Part shown: positions 8,243-16,053 of the stretch, in pieces
How positions within the stretch are numbered: the first letter of the stretch is position 1
How the letters are laid out: each line of letters opens with the position of its first letter
Assembly: GCA_040876735.1 (NCBI GenBank)
Contig: JBBDPC010000025.1
Span: 1-36,256 of the forward strand
Source: Natronomicrosphaera sp040876735
Lineage (GTDB): Bacteria; Planctomycetota; Phycisphaerae; Phycisphaerales; Phycisphaeraceae
Length of the DNA stretch: 36,256 bases
Direction of reading: 5' to 3'
Made by a program: the position numbers and the translations under genes
The notes under the pieces: generated by a model
The model's database searches: none
The model's input: the letters and a program-made list of their open reading frames with translations, nothing else
Told to the model about the DNA's origin: nothing

Positions 8243-8311
8243 TGGGTCGTGGGCTCTTTTCAAAGTGGGGCGCCCGTCCCCCCCCGGGAGAGCAAGGGCT
8301 GCCACTGGCTC
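8243..8311. repeat. Palindromic repeat family, locus 2
   Basis: GGGTCGTGGG followed by TTTTCAAAGTGGGGCG matches the core of the element at 5141. Its distal part, AGCAAGGGCTGCCACTGGC (8291-8309), resembles the distal part of the copy at 19601-19619 (14 of 19 bases). It sits between the kinase and the DUF6785 gene. Confidence 0.65.
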
Positions 8312-8425
8312 AAGATTTCTGCCGGGGCGGGCTTGCGATTCTTCGCCGCCCGGTGTCTCATGCGGCCCTGCGCCTGCGGGTAGGCAGGGCCGGGGATCGC
8401 GGTTCACCTGGAGAGGCTTGCGTCG

Positions 8426-10777
8426 ATGACCTTGCGAGCACTTGTCATCACGGCGGTTCTGGTGCTGGTCATCTGCGGGCTGGGGTTTTTCAATCAGCAC
8501 GTTGCGCAGTTGCCGGGCATGATCGGCGGCGCGCTGCCGTTGGTGGTGTTCGCCACGCTGGCGGTGTTTGTGCTGGCGGTCAATCCGCTGCTGGCAAGGC
8601 TCTCCCCGCGTGCGCCGCTGAGCGGGCAGGAGCTGGCGGTGATCGTCTGTCTGAGCCTGGGGGTGTGCGCGTATACCGGGTCGTCGTTTTTCCGCTACTT
8701 CGGGAGCATGACGACCATGCCGGCGCACGCGGTCAAGACGCGGCCGGCGTGGCAGTCGGCGGAAGTGATGGCGTATGTGCCCGGGCATGTGGGGCGCGTG
8801 GCGCCGGGGCAACTGCTTGATCCGGCGGGGCTGGCGCGGGCGGTGGTGGCGGAGCGTGAGGCGGACACGGTGGCGGGCCGGCTGTGGTGGCTGGCGGGCG
8901 AGGCGGACCGGCGCGTCTGGCGTGAGGCGGCCGAGGTGGCGGGGGACGGGGGAGCGTACCGCGACCGGCTGGCGCGGCTGGTGAACCAGGCGCTGGCGGA
9001 GCCGGGTTTCCTTGACCAGCCAGTGGCGGGCGAGGCGGCGCGGGTCGCCGCGGGCCGGCGGGCGTTGCAGGCGGCGCTGCCCGAGATGTTCGCCCGGCCG
9101 CCGCCGGGGCAGGGCGTGCTGCTCAACGATGGCATGTACGACAGCGAGTTGATGGACGGCTTCCTGTTCGGCGACCCGGCGGGGACGTGGCCGAGCGTCG
9201 GCCGTGTGCCGTGGGACGCCTGGTGGCCGGTGATTCGGCTGTGGGGCGGGCTGATGGTGCTGCTGGTGGTGGCGGCGATCTGCCTGGCGGTGATCGTTCG
9301 GCCGCAGTGGGCGGAGCATGAACGGCTGGCGTTTCCGATCGTGAAGTTTGCGCAGCTCATGCTCGAGCGGCGCGGCGGCGGCACGTTGCCGGACATCGCG
9401 CGGTCGCGGCTGTTCTGGGTCGGCTTCAGTGTGACGGGGTTGCACCTGGTCAACGGGCTGCACGCCTGGTTTCCAAGCCTGCCGCACTTACCGATGCAGT
9501 TGGATTTCTCGGCGTTGCGGGTGCTGTTTCCCAACGCGTCGCGGGCGTGGCAGTCGAACGGCGTGTTTACGCCGACGGTGAACCTGACGGTGATTGCCTT
9601 CGCCTTTCTGCTGCCGCGGGCGATCACGTTGACGTTCGGGCTGACGAACGTGGTGTTCCTGGCGATGTTCGCGATGCTGGTGGGGCGGGGGATGCGGACG
9701 AACGACGCCGAGGCGCAGGTGGGCTTTGAGGGGATGGTGAACTTCGGGGCGATGGTGGCGCTGGCCGGGGTGCTGCTGTACACGGGTCGGCGGTACTACG
9801 GAAGCGTGGCGACGTCGGCGGTGCTGGGCCGGGCGTTGGGGGCGACGCCGGCGGCGTCGGTGTGGGCGTTGCGGGCGTTGTTCGTGCTGGTGCCGTTGGC
9901 GGTGGGGCACATCGTCTGGCACGGCGGTTCGCCGCTGTTTGCGACGCTGGCGGTGGGGCTGGTGCTGCTGCTGTGGGTGGTCAACGCGCGGATCGTGTGC
10001 GAGACGGGGCTTTACCGGGTTGGCATGAGCGTGCTGCCGGTGGGGATCGTGGTGTCGTTGTTCGGCTTGGAGGCGGTGGGGCCGACGCAGATCATTCTGC
10101 TGGCGATGATCAGCGTGGTGCTGGCGCTGGAGATGTGGGAGACGCCCTTGGCGTACATGACGACGGGGCTGGAGCTGTCGCGGCGGATGGGGGCGCGGCA
10201 GGCGACGTTCGTGCCGGGGCTGATGACGACGGCGGTGGCGGGGTTTGCGGTGGCGCTGGTGGTGACGTTGAGCGTGCAGTACCACTTCGGCATGCTCGGC
10301 CGGGACGAGGCGGTGGTGGAAAGGCGGGCGGTGAGTTCGATGGTGTTCAGCGCGCAGACGGCGACGGAGCTGGCGTCGCGCGAAGCGCTGGCGGACGCGG
10401 TGGACCTGAGTGACATGGACCGGCTTGGCCGGATGGCGCCGAGCCGGTGGGGACTGGGCTGGGCGGGGTTGGGCGCGGTGTTGTTTGTGGCGTGTGCGGT
10501 GGCGCGTTACCGGCTGCCGTGGTGGCCGGTGCATCCGATCATGTTCGTGCTGCTGGGCAACTGGGGTCTGGTGACGTTCGGCGTGTCGTTTCTGCTGGGC
10601 TGGCTGGTGAAGTCGGGCGTGGTCGGCGTGGCGGGGGCGCGGGGGTATCACCAGTTGCTGCCGATGATGTGCGGGATCATCGCGGGCGGGCTGTTCAGCG
10701 CGGCGATCTGGATGGTGGTGGGGATCGTCTACTTCATCCAGACGGGTCTGCCGCCGGCGACGTACGTGGCGTTTTAG
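8426..10777 (+). CDS. DUF6785/DUF6784-type polytopic membrane protein
   Basis: The 783-residue product has about a dozen hydrophobic helices. Two or three are at the N-terminus (from residue 5, about 38 and about 70); a long hydrophilic stretch follows (about 100-260, extracytoplasmic or a loop domain), then a block of helices to the end. The length, split layout and motifs such as VNARIVCETGLYR point to the DUF6785 family with a C-terminal DUF6784 region, large membrane proteins frequent in planctomycetes and other environmental bacteria. Distant similarity to oligopeptide-type transporters has been suggested, but the substrate is unknown. GGAGAGG precedes the ATG. It is flanked by unrelated genes and appears monocistronic. 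Confidence 0.75.
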   Translation: MTLRALVITAVLVLVICGLGFFNQHVAQLPGMIGGALPLVVFATLAVFVLAVNPLLARLSPRAPLSGQELAVIVCLSLGVCAYTGSSFFRYFGSMTTMPAHAVKTRPAWQSAEVMAYVPGHVGRVAPGQLLDPAGLARAVVAEREADTVAGRLWWLAGEADRRVWREAAEVAGDGGAYRDRLARLVNQALAEPGFLDQPVAGEAARVAAGRRALQAALPEMFARPPPGQGVLLNDGMYDSELMDGFLFGDPAGTWPSVGRVPWDAWWPVIRLWGGLMVLLVVAAICLAVIVRPQWAEHERLAFPIVKFAQLMLERRGGGTLPDIARSRLFWVGFSVTGLHLVNGLHAWFPSLPHLPMQLDFSALRVLFPNASRAWQSNGVFTPTVNLTVIAFAFLLPRAITLTFGLTNVVFLAMFAMLVGRGMRTNDAEAQVGFEGMVNFGAMVALAGVLLYTGRRYYGSVATSAVLGRALGATPAASVWALRALFVLVPLAVGHIVWHGGSPLFATLAVGLVLLLWVVNARIVCETGLYRVGMSVLPVGIVVSLFGLEAVGPTQIILLAMISVVLALEMWETPLAYMTTGLELSRRMGARQATFVPGLMTTAVAGFAVALVVTLSVQYHFGMLGRDEAVVERRAVSSMVFSAQTATELASREALADAVDLSDMDRLGRMAPSRWGLGWAGLGAVLFVACAVARYRLPWWPVHPIMFVLLGNWGLVTFGVSFLLGWLVKSGVVGVAGARGYHQLLPMMCGIIAGGLFSAAIWMVVGIVYFIQTGLPPATYVAF

Positions 10778-10849
10778 GTAGCGTTGAGCTGTCAGCTTTC
10801 AGCCGTCAGCCAGCGTACCCCGTCAGTTCGGCCTGTCGCTGGCATGCAG

Positions 10850-10874
10850 AGCCCCGCAGGTACGTGCGGGCTTT
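10850..10874 (+). terminator. Possible terminator after the DUF6785 gene
   Basis: AGCCCCGCA pairs with TGCGGGCT through an 8-bp stem with one bulged C and a six-base loop, followed by only TTT. It lies 72 bases beyond the stop codon. The rest of 10778-11089 holds no gene I can support. Confidence 0.4.
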
Positions 10875-11089
10875 GGCTGTATCGGTTTCAACGGAAATTT
10901 GTATCAGGCGACAGCAACGTCCTCGACGTCATGCTGAGACGGATGTCGCCGCGCGTCGCCTCGGCGTGGGGCGGGATAAATCTCAATTCGCCGCAGGCGA
11001 GGGGACGGTCGAAGGTAAAATACAGGTGTTGTTGTTGACCCTTGGGGGCCACCCGCTCGGCGGATCGCCGAGCCAGACAGGAGGTCGCC

Positions 11090-11551
11090 ATGCCACTGGA
11101 ACGCCTGCGAAAATACCTTGACGAGCATCACGTCCGCTACGAGTTGATCCCGCACCTGCCCACGTTCACCGCCCAGGAGACGGCCGCCGCCACGCACACG
11201 CCGGGCAAGGCGATGGCCAAGACGCTCATCGTCGGCATCGACGGCCGGTGGGCGATGGTCGTGCTGCCCGCCACGGACCAGCTCGACCTTGAACGGCTGC
11301 GCCATGTCACCGGTGCGGCGGAGGTGCGGCTGGCCAGCGAAGATGATTTCAAGGTGCTCTTCGACGACTGCGAGCCCGGGGCGATGCCGCCGTTCGGCAA
11401 CCTGTACGACCTGCCGGTGTTCGTCGACGCGCACCTGCGGGAGGATGTGCAGATCGCCTTCGAGGCCGGCTCGCACCACGAGCTGATCCGAATGCCCTAC
11501 GCCGATTACGAGCGGCTGGTCGAGCCGGTCGTGGCGACGATACACACGTGA
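11090..11551 (+). CDS. YbaK/EbsC-family aminoacyl-tRNA deacylase
   Basis: A 153-residue, single-domain protein of the YbaK/ProX type, which hydrolyses wrongly charged aminoacyl-tRNA in trans (Ala or Cys on tRNA-Pro in the best-known members). The visible family features are HLPTFTAQETAAATH near residues 22-36, the lysine of GKAMAKTLIV (K44), which corresponds to the catalytic-site lysine, DDFKVLF, and the glycine/proline loop PGAMPPFGNLYDLPV. Which mischarged tRNA it clears cannot be read from sequence. AGGAGG lies just upstream of this ATG, so the longer frame from 11042 is rejected. The gene is convergent with deoC, 38 bp away. Confidence 0.85.
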   Translation: MPLERLRKYLDEHHVRYELIPHLPTFTAQETAAATHTPGKAMAKTLIVGIDGRWAMVVLPATDQLDLERLRHVTGAAEVRLASEDDFKVLFDDCEPGAMPPFGNLYDLPVFVDAHLREDVQIAFEAGSHHELIRMPYADYERLVEPVVATIHT

Positions 11552-11589
11552 GTCAGCGTGAGGCGATGGACGGCTGAGTCAGTCCGGGC

Positions 11590-12297
11590 TCAGTAGCCGC
11601 CGCCGGCCGCAGCGTGGCCCTGCACGATGGTCACGCCTGCGGAGCAGCCGAGGCGGGCGGCGCCGGCGTCGAGCATGGCGCGGGCGTCGTCGGCGGTGCG
11701 GATGCCGCCGGACGCCTTGACCTGCATCGCCCCGGCGTGCTGTTTCATCAGCCGCACCGCTTCGACCGTCGCGCCGCCGGCGGGGTGGAAACCGGTCGAC
11801 GTTTTCACAAAGTCGCACCCCGCGCCCTGGGCGGCGCGGCAGGCGGCGACGATGCGCCGCTCGGCCGTCGCGGCGTCCACGTCTTGCATCAGCGCGGCCG
11901 ACTCGATGATCACCTTCACCACCACCTCCGGATTCACCGAACGCACCGCCCGCGTCAGCTCCAGGTACGCCGCCTCCGCGGCGGCGGCGTCCTCGGCGAG
12001 CAGGTGCGGCAGATGAGCGACGAAGTCGATCTCCAGCGCTCCGTCCTTGCACGCGCTGGTGGCTTCGATTGCCTTGATCATCGGCTTCATCGCCCCCAGC
12101 GGGAAGCCGGCCACGACGCAGGGCCTGACCCCGCTGCCCGCCAGCCGACGCGCGACGTGTGCCGCATAGCAGCCGTTGACGCAGACGCTGGCGAAGCCGT
12201 ACTCAAGCGCTTCATCGCAAAGGCGGTCGATGTCGGCGGCCGTGGCCTCGGGCTTGAGGTTCGTATGGTCGATGGCGGCGGCGATGGCGGACGGCAT
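11590..12297 (-). CDS. deoC: Deoxyribose-phosphate aldolase
   Basis: This 235-residue TIM-barrel enzyme cleaves 2-deoxyribose 5-phosphate to glyceraldehyde 3-phosphate and acetaldehyde in deoxynucleoside catabolism. The family signatures are complete: IDHTNLK (9-15), CVNGCY (39-44), VVAGFPLGA (61-69), EIDFV with D91, VKVIIESAAL, the Schiff-base lysine K165 in DFVKTSTGF, and the second active-site lysine K194 in VKASGGIRT. The length is normal. The ATG at 12297 has GGAG upstream and starts the conserved domain directly. No other deo gene is nearby. The alpha/beta hydrolase lies 106 bp upstream on the same strand and may be co-transcribed. Confidence 0.95.
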   Translation of the reverse strand: MPSAIAAAIDHTNLKPEATAADIDRLCDEALEYGFASVCVNGCYAAHVARRLAGSGVRPCVVAGFPLGAMKPMIKAIEATSACKDGALEIDFVAHLPHLLAEDAAAAEAAYLELTRAVRSVNPEVVVKVIIESAALMQDVDAATAERRIVAACRAAQGAGCDFVKTSTGFHPAGGATVEAVRLMKQHAGAMQVKASGGIRTADDARAMLDAGAARLGCSAGVTIVQGHAAAGGGY

Positions 12298-12403
12298 GGC
12301 GGGCTCCGGGGTGGGACGGATGAAGGCGGTGAGGCGGTGAACAGGTGAGGGGCTGTCTCTGAACGCCCCTCCCAAAGGGCGGGGAGTCAAGCGAACTGCT
12401 TTA

Positions 12404-13306
12404 TCACCTCGCCACTCCCTCATCTCCCGCATCCTCAAGTTGTTCGAAAAACGTACGCAGGGCGGTACGGTACCGGCTTTCATCGCAGTGGGCCAGATCG
12501 AGATGGCCACCGGTCTCGAACGTGACGAGCTGGCCTTGCGCGGCGGCGTCGGCGATGGCTTTGGCGTCGTCGTAGGCGCACAACTCGTCGCGGCAGCCGT
12601 GAAGGACGAGCAGGGGGCGGTCGAGTTGGCGGGCCTGTTCGAGGCGGTCGTACGCGCGCCAGCCGGGGCTGAGCAGGCGGAGCGCGGCGCCGACCAGTGG
12701 CAGGATCGGCCGGGCGGGCCAGCGTCGGGCGTGGAGGATGCGGGCGATCGGTTGATGCCAGAAGCGGTAGGGGCCGTCGGCGATGGCGGCACGGAGGCGC
12801 GGGTCGCGTCGAGCCAGCGCGTCGATGGCGATGCCCGCGCCCATGGAGTAGCCAAAGAGCACGACGCCGCGGGTCGTGTCGATCTGGTCGAGGAGGTTGA
12901 TGACGTCGTCGGCCTCGCGTGCGCCGAGCGCGCTGGTGGGGGCGCGGCACTCGCCGTGGCCGGGCAGGTCGAACAGCAGCAGTTGCGAAGCGTGTGGCAG
13001 GAGCAGCGGCGCCCAGGTCAGCGCGCCGTAGCGCGCGTCGGCGAAGCCGTGGAGCACGATGACCGCGGGGCCGGCGGGCGCGTCGCCGGCGATCAGCCAG
13101 CCGGGCGTGTCGTGGCCGGTGGCGAGGCGCAGGGTCAGGTCGTCGGCCACCCGGCCGATCTCTTCCGGTGACGCGGGCAGGCCTCGGCCGAGCACCGTGG
13201 CGTATGTTTTGCGCGGCGGCCGACGAAGCTTACGGGCGACAGCCAGGGCGGCGCCGATCCACACCAGCAGCAAGGCGACAAGCAGAAGCCAGAACAAACC
13301 TGTCAT
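12404..13306 (-). CDS. Membrane-anchored alpha/beta hydrolase
   Basis: A 300-residue serine hydrolase. Residues 3-25 form one hydrophobic helix followed by a basic cluster (ARKLRRPPRK), suggesting a membrane anchor. The fold features are the oxyanion motif HGFAD (86-90), the nucleophile elbow GYSMG with S154, the acid D240 in HGCRDE, and H268 in GGHLDL. It resembles the BAAT/cutinase-like and FrsA-like hydrolases, but the substrate is unknown. No strong ribosome site precedes the ATG. Directly upstream, on the same strand, a strong intrinsic terminator ends about 60 bases before the start, so the gene either has its own promoter in that gap or is controlled by attenuation. Confidence 0.85.
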   Translation of the reverse strand: MTGLFWLLLVALLLVWIGAALAVARKLRRPPRKTYATVLGRGLPASPEEIGRVADDLTLRLATGHDTPGWLIAGDAPAGPAVIVLHGFADARYGALTWAPLLLPHASQLLLFDLPGHGECRAPTSALGAREADDVINLLDQIDTTRGVVLFGYSMGAGIAIDALARRDPRLRAAIADGPYRFWHQPIARILHARRWPARPILPLVGAALRLLSPGWRAYDRLEQARQLDRPLLVLHGCRDELCAYDDAKAIADAAAQGQLVTFETGGHLDLAHCDESRYRTALRTFFEQLEDAGDEGVAR

Positions 13307-13365
13307 GCCGGATACAATAACCGCCTTTACCGCGTGATTCGGTTGTGCAGCAACACAGGCATGAA

Positions 13366-13530
13366 ACGAAAAAAAACGGGGCGGGGTGCCCCGACACCAC
13401 CCGCCCCGTGCGAATCACAATGTTATAGTGATCGAATGGGCGCTCGATGCGCCTTCCCGTCCGCGGTCACAAGGAGAGGGATTTTACGACCTTCCCAGAA
13501 ACCGGTGAAGCATAACAATAATATCACGAA
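13366..13530 (-). ncRNA. Predicted small RNA or attenuator leader upstream of the hydrolase gene
   Basis: Inferred transcript of about 165 bases, from the minus-strand promoter at 13537-13565 to the strong terminator at 13369-13409. It contains a 9-codon frame (MLHRFLGRS, starting ATGCTTCACCGG), a CU-rich stretch (CCCTCTCCTTGTG) that could pair with ribosome sites, and a small stem (ATCAC...GTGAT) just before the terminator. The hydrolase gene begins 60 bases further on. Either a free small RNA or a leader that controls read-through would fit; I recognise no known riboswitch. Confidence 0.35.
13369..13409 (-). terminator. Strong intrinsic terminator, minus strand
   Basis: Reading leftwards, ACGGGGCGGG pairs with CCCGCCCCGT over at least ten bases and runs straight into eight Ts. 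No annotated minus-strand gene ends here; the nearest upstream minus gene (14009-14554) would have to be read antisense through the gene at 13589-13960. Confidence 0.85.
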
Positions 13531-13536
13531 CCTTCA

Positions 13537-13565
13537 ATGATAATGCGGCGATTGACGTTTTGCAA
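13537..13565 (-). promoter_or_regulatory. Predicted sigma-70 promoter, minus strand
   Basis: TTGCAA (complement of 13560-13565), 17-bp spacer, TATCAT (complement of 13537-13542). It would start transcription near 13530 and drive the leader or small RNA. It overlaps the opposing promoter at 13552-13581. Confidence 0.45.
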
Positions 13566-13581
13566 TAGTCGACAGTGTAAT
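13552..13581 (+). promoter_or_regulatory. Predicted sigma-70 promoter for a leaderless mRNA
   Basis: TTGACG (13552-13557), 18-bp spacer, TGTAAT (13576-13581), each five of six to consensus. The expected start of transcription is about 13588, at the ATG at 13589, which lacks a ribosome site. Confidence 0.6.
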
Positions 13582-13588
13582 GCACCCC

Positions 13589-13960
13589 ATGTCCCGCAAG
13601 AAGACGATTAATCTGGCCGTTCCCGAGCCGTTGCTTGCCGAGTTCAACGAGGTCTGCCGACACTACGGCCACGCCAAGCAGAAGGGGCTGGTGCTCAGTG
13701 CGGCGATCCTCCTCTTTCTCGAAGCCGACCCTTCCGAGCAGGGCGATGCGCTGGAGCGCATCCTCATCGCCGACGTTCGCAATGGCGTGGACTCGATGAT
13801 CACCCGCGCCAAGAAGGAACAGATCGAGCGAATCCAGACGCGCGAAACGCCCGCCGAGACGCCGCGCCTGGCCAAGGCGGCGAAGAAGGCCCGCCCGGCC
13901 CGCAAGCCGGTCCGCCGTCTGCCGAACCCCTCGGACGATGACCAGGCGGCGGACGAGTAA
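13589..13960 (+). CDS. Small ribbon-helix-helix-like protein with basic tail
   Basis: A 123-residue protein I cannot name. Residues 1-45 look like a ribbon-helix-helix fold: a basic start (MSRKK), one beta strand (TINLAV), then two helices (PEPLLAEFNEVCRHYG and KGLVLSAAILLFLEA), as in CopG/MetJ-type DNA-binding proteins. The C-terminal third is rich in Lys, Arg and Ala (KAAKKARPARKPVRR) and ends acidic (DDDQAADE), resembling a nucleic-acid-binding tail. An ATG nine bases earlier (13580) lies inside the predicted -10 hexamer, so the start at 13589 is preferred; no Shine-Dalgarno site is present for either. The gene is tail-to-tail with the next one. DNA binding is inferred from fold pattern only. 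Confidence 0.7.
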   Translation: MSRKKTINLAVPEPLLAEFNEVCRHYGHAKQKGLVLSAAILLFLEADPSEQGDALERILIADVRNGVDSMITRAKKEQIERIQTRETPAETPRLAKAAKKARPARKPVRRLPNPSDDDQAADE

Positions 13961-14008
13961 GCGCCCACGGCATACGGCCACCTGTTTGAATCGAACCCGC
14001 TCGACCGG

Positions 14009-14554
14009 CTACTTCCCCTCATACACATCGCGCACCCGCAGCCCCACCCGCGCCGCCTGACGGGCGAGCTTGGTCGCCACGCGTGGTGACGGCGTCGCCG
14101 GGGCTTCGCGGTTCGCCGTGTCGCTGGCCCGGGCCGCCTCGCCGAGGCATCGCAGCATCGTGTCGACGTCAGCCGGCGCTTGCGATGCTGACGTCGACGC
14201 AGTTGACACCAACGCATCAGCAGGATCGGCGTCCGCCTCGACGGCTCCCTCTGCCGCCTCGCCGGCGAAGATGCGCAGTTGCCGTGTCAGATCGAGCACG
14301 AACTGCGTCATCGCCATGCCGAACAGGTCGCAGTAGTCTTCCTTGTCAGTGACGCTTGCGCCGAAGTGGTACAGCCAGGCCTCCATGTACTCATGGCTTA
14401 TCACTTGAATCTGCTGCGCCTCGCTGACCACTGTTGAAACCAGCAACTCGTGGGCGTCGTTGTCGCAGAGGCCGAGGCATTTCTCGCCTTCGTGGTCGAT
14501 GTAGCCGTCCACGAAGCGGACGCGATAGAGAAAAGGACCGACGCGGAGAATCAT
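14009..14554 (-). CDS. Hypothetical protein with a degenerate HExxH-like motif
   Basis: A 181-residue protein. Its N-terminal 100 residues are compact and conserved-looking; the rest is low-complexity Ala/Asp/Ser/Thr, then a basic C-terminus. The segment VISHEYMEAWLYHFG (51-65) resembles the zinc helix of ImmA/IrrE or SprT-type peptidases, with H54 and E55, but the second histidine is replaced by E58 (HEYME); another histidine is at H63. Phage and bacterial relatives of such domains usually read HELLHA here. It may therefore be an inactive derivative or an unrelated fold. GAGGAGG lies upstream of this ATG, which excludes the longer frame from 14638. No partner gene gives a function. Confidence 0.7.
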   Translation of the reverse strand: MILRVGPFLYRVRFVDGYIDHEGEKCLGLCDNDAHELLVSTVVSEAQQIQVISHEYMEAWLYHFGASVTDKEDYCDLFGMAMTQFVLDLTRQLRIFAGEAAEGAVEADADPADALVSTASTSASQAPADVDTMLRCLGEAARASDTANREAPATPSPRVATKLARQAARVGLRVRDVYEGK

Positions 14555-14615
14555 GATGCACCTCCTCGGCCGTGCCGATGCGGCCGTTCGTTGGCCTGGC
14601 ACGTTCCGACGGTTC

Positions 14616-14648
14616 AGGATACCCGCTTGGCGGGGCAAGCGGTGTCAA
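14616..14648 (-). promoter_or_regulatory. Long-spacer promoter with internal inverted repeat
   Basis: On the minus strand a perfect TTGACA (14643-14648) and a TATCCT (14616-14621) are 21 bp apart. The spacer holds the perfect inverted repeat CCGCTTG/CAAGCGG (14623-14629, 14636-14642). This layout recalls MerR-type promoters, though their spacers are usually 19-20 bp. It would drive the gene at 14009-14554. Confidence 0.4.
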
Positions 14649-14748
14649 CAGTCTGGCAGTGGGGGGTGAGCCAGAGGGAGTAGGCGGGCAAGACGTTCGC
14701 TGGCCGTGGAAGCCCGCGTCGTTGACGTGGGGCAGTAAACTGGCTGGC

Positions 14749-16053
14749 ATGCGACGCTGGCGTGGGATCGGCATTCTCGTGGTCGTGCTCGGCCTCGCGG
14801 CGGGCGGGTGGTTCTGGCAGGCCCGCTTGACCACGACCCGCGGGCCGATGGTGCAGCAGGCCTATGTCTGGCAGCGGCAGTGGAACGAGCCGGTGCGCGA
14901 GGCGGTGGCCGAGCATGCGGCGGCGTTCGACCGGCTGCTCGTGCTGGCGGCGGAGATCGAGTTCGACGCCGGCCGGCCGCGCAGCATCACGGCGCCTCTC
15001 AATCACGACACGTTGCGGGACGCAAATCGCCCGGTCGGCCTCGCGCTGCGCATCGGCCCCTACGCCGGCCCGTTTCAAGCGTCGGACCCCGTCGGCACCA
15101 CGATCGTGAACCTGGCACGCGAGCAGGTCGCGGCCATGCGCGAGCAGGGCATCGAGCCCGCCGAGGTGCAACTCGACTTCGACGCCGCCACGCGACACCT
15201 CGCCGGCTACCGCGTCTGGGTGGACGCGGTGCGCGAGGCGGTGCATCCCGTGCCGGTGACGATCACCGCATTGCCGACCTGGATGGGCTCGCGCGCGTTC
15301 GGCCCGCTGGTGCGCGCCACGGACGGCTACGTGTTGCAGGTTCACGCGCTGGACCGGCCGGCCCACGTCGACGCCCCGGCCAAGCTGGCCGATCCGGCGC
15401 AGGCCCGGCAATGGGTGCGCGAGGCGGCCCGGCATGACGTGCCGTTTCGCGTGGCGCTGCCGACCTACGGCTATCTGCTGGCGTTCGATGATGCAGGGCG
15501 GTTCACCGGCCTCACGGCCGAGGGGCCCATGCCGGAGTGGCCGGCGGGGACGCAACTGCGCGAGCTGGCGGCGGACCCGGCGGCGATGGCGGAACTTGTG
15601 CAAGGCTGGACCGCCCGCCGGCCGATGATGATGCAGGGCGTGATCTGGTACCGCCTGCCGACGGCGCGGGACCAGCGCAACTGGCGCTGGCCGACGCTGG
15701 CGGCGGTGATGGCCGGGCGGACGCCGACGGCACGGCTGACCGTCGAGCCGGTCGCGGACGGAACCGGCCTGGTGGATGTCGTGCTGGTCAACGCCGGCTC
15801 GGCCGACGCCACGCTCAACGGACCGGTGTCGCTGCGCTGGCCGGCGGACGTGCGGCCGATCGCCCGCGATGCGCTGGCGGGCTTTCGGTGGCGGCGGGAC
15901 GATCCGGGTGTGGAGCCGGGGCGGGCGGAGTTGACGCCGCCGGTGCGGGAGCCGGCGTGGACGTTGCCGGCCGGGGAACGAATCGGGATCGCATGGATGC
16001 GATTCGCACAGGACACGGAGGTCGAGGCGCATGTCCAGGCAGACGAACCGTAA
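14749..16053 (+). CDS. DUF3142 domain protein
   Basis: A 434-residue protein with one N-terminal hydrophobic segment (residues 6-24, GIGILVVVLGLAAGGWFW) that can serve as signal or anchor. The DUF3142 core has the typical order: IEFDAGRP near 70, VQLDFDAATRHLAGYRVW at 140-157, VPVTITALPTWMGS near 170, LQVHALDRP, and FRVALPTYGY. The fold resembles a TIM-barrel glycosidase, but the function is not established. The frame extends upstream to 14572, but the sequence from this ATG gives a clean membrane start. Its last 23 bases overlap the next gene, so the two are almost certainly one operon. Confidence 0.8.
   Translation: MRRWRGIGILVVVLGLAAGGWFWQARLTTTRGPMVQQAYVWQRQWNEPVREAVAEHAAAFDRLLVLAAEIEFDAGRPRSITAPLNHDTLRDANRPVGLALRIGPYAGPFQASDPVGTTIVNLAREQVAAMREQGIEPAEVQLDFDAATRHLAGYRVWVDAVREAVHPVPVTITALPTWMGSRAFGPLVRATDGYVLQVHALDRPAHVDAPAKLADPAQARQWVREAARHDVPFRVALPTYGYLLAFDDAGRFTGLTAEGPMPEWPAGTQLRELAADPAAMAELVQGWTARRPMMMQGVIWYRLPTARDQRNWRWPTLAAVMAGRTPTARLTVEPVADGTGLVDVVLVNAGSADATLNGPVSLRWPADVRPIARDALAGFRWRRDDPGVEPGRAELTPPVREPAWTLPAGERIGIAWMRFAQDTEVEAHVQADEP

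Noticed and set aside
8213..10651. Two long minus-strand frames (8213-9487 and 9488-10651) opposite the DUF6785 gene
   Set aside because: They are strongly biased to Arg/His/Gln/Pro, typical of antisense reading of a GC-rich membrane-protein gene.
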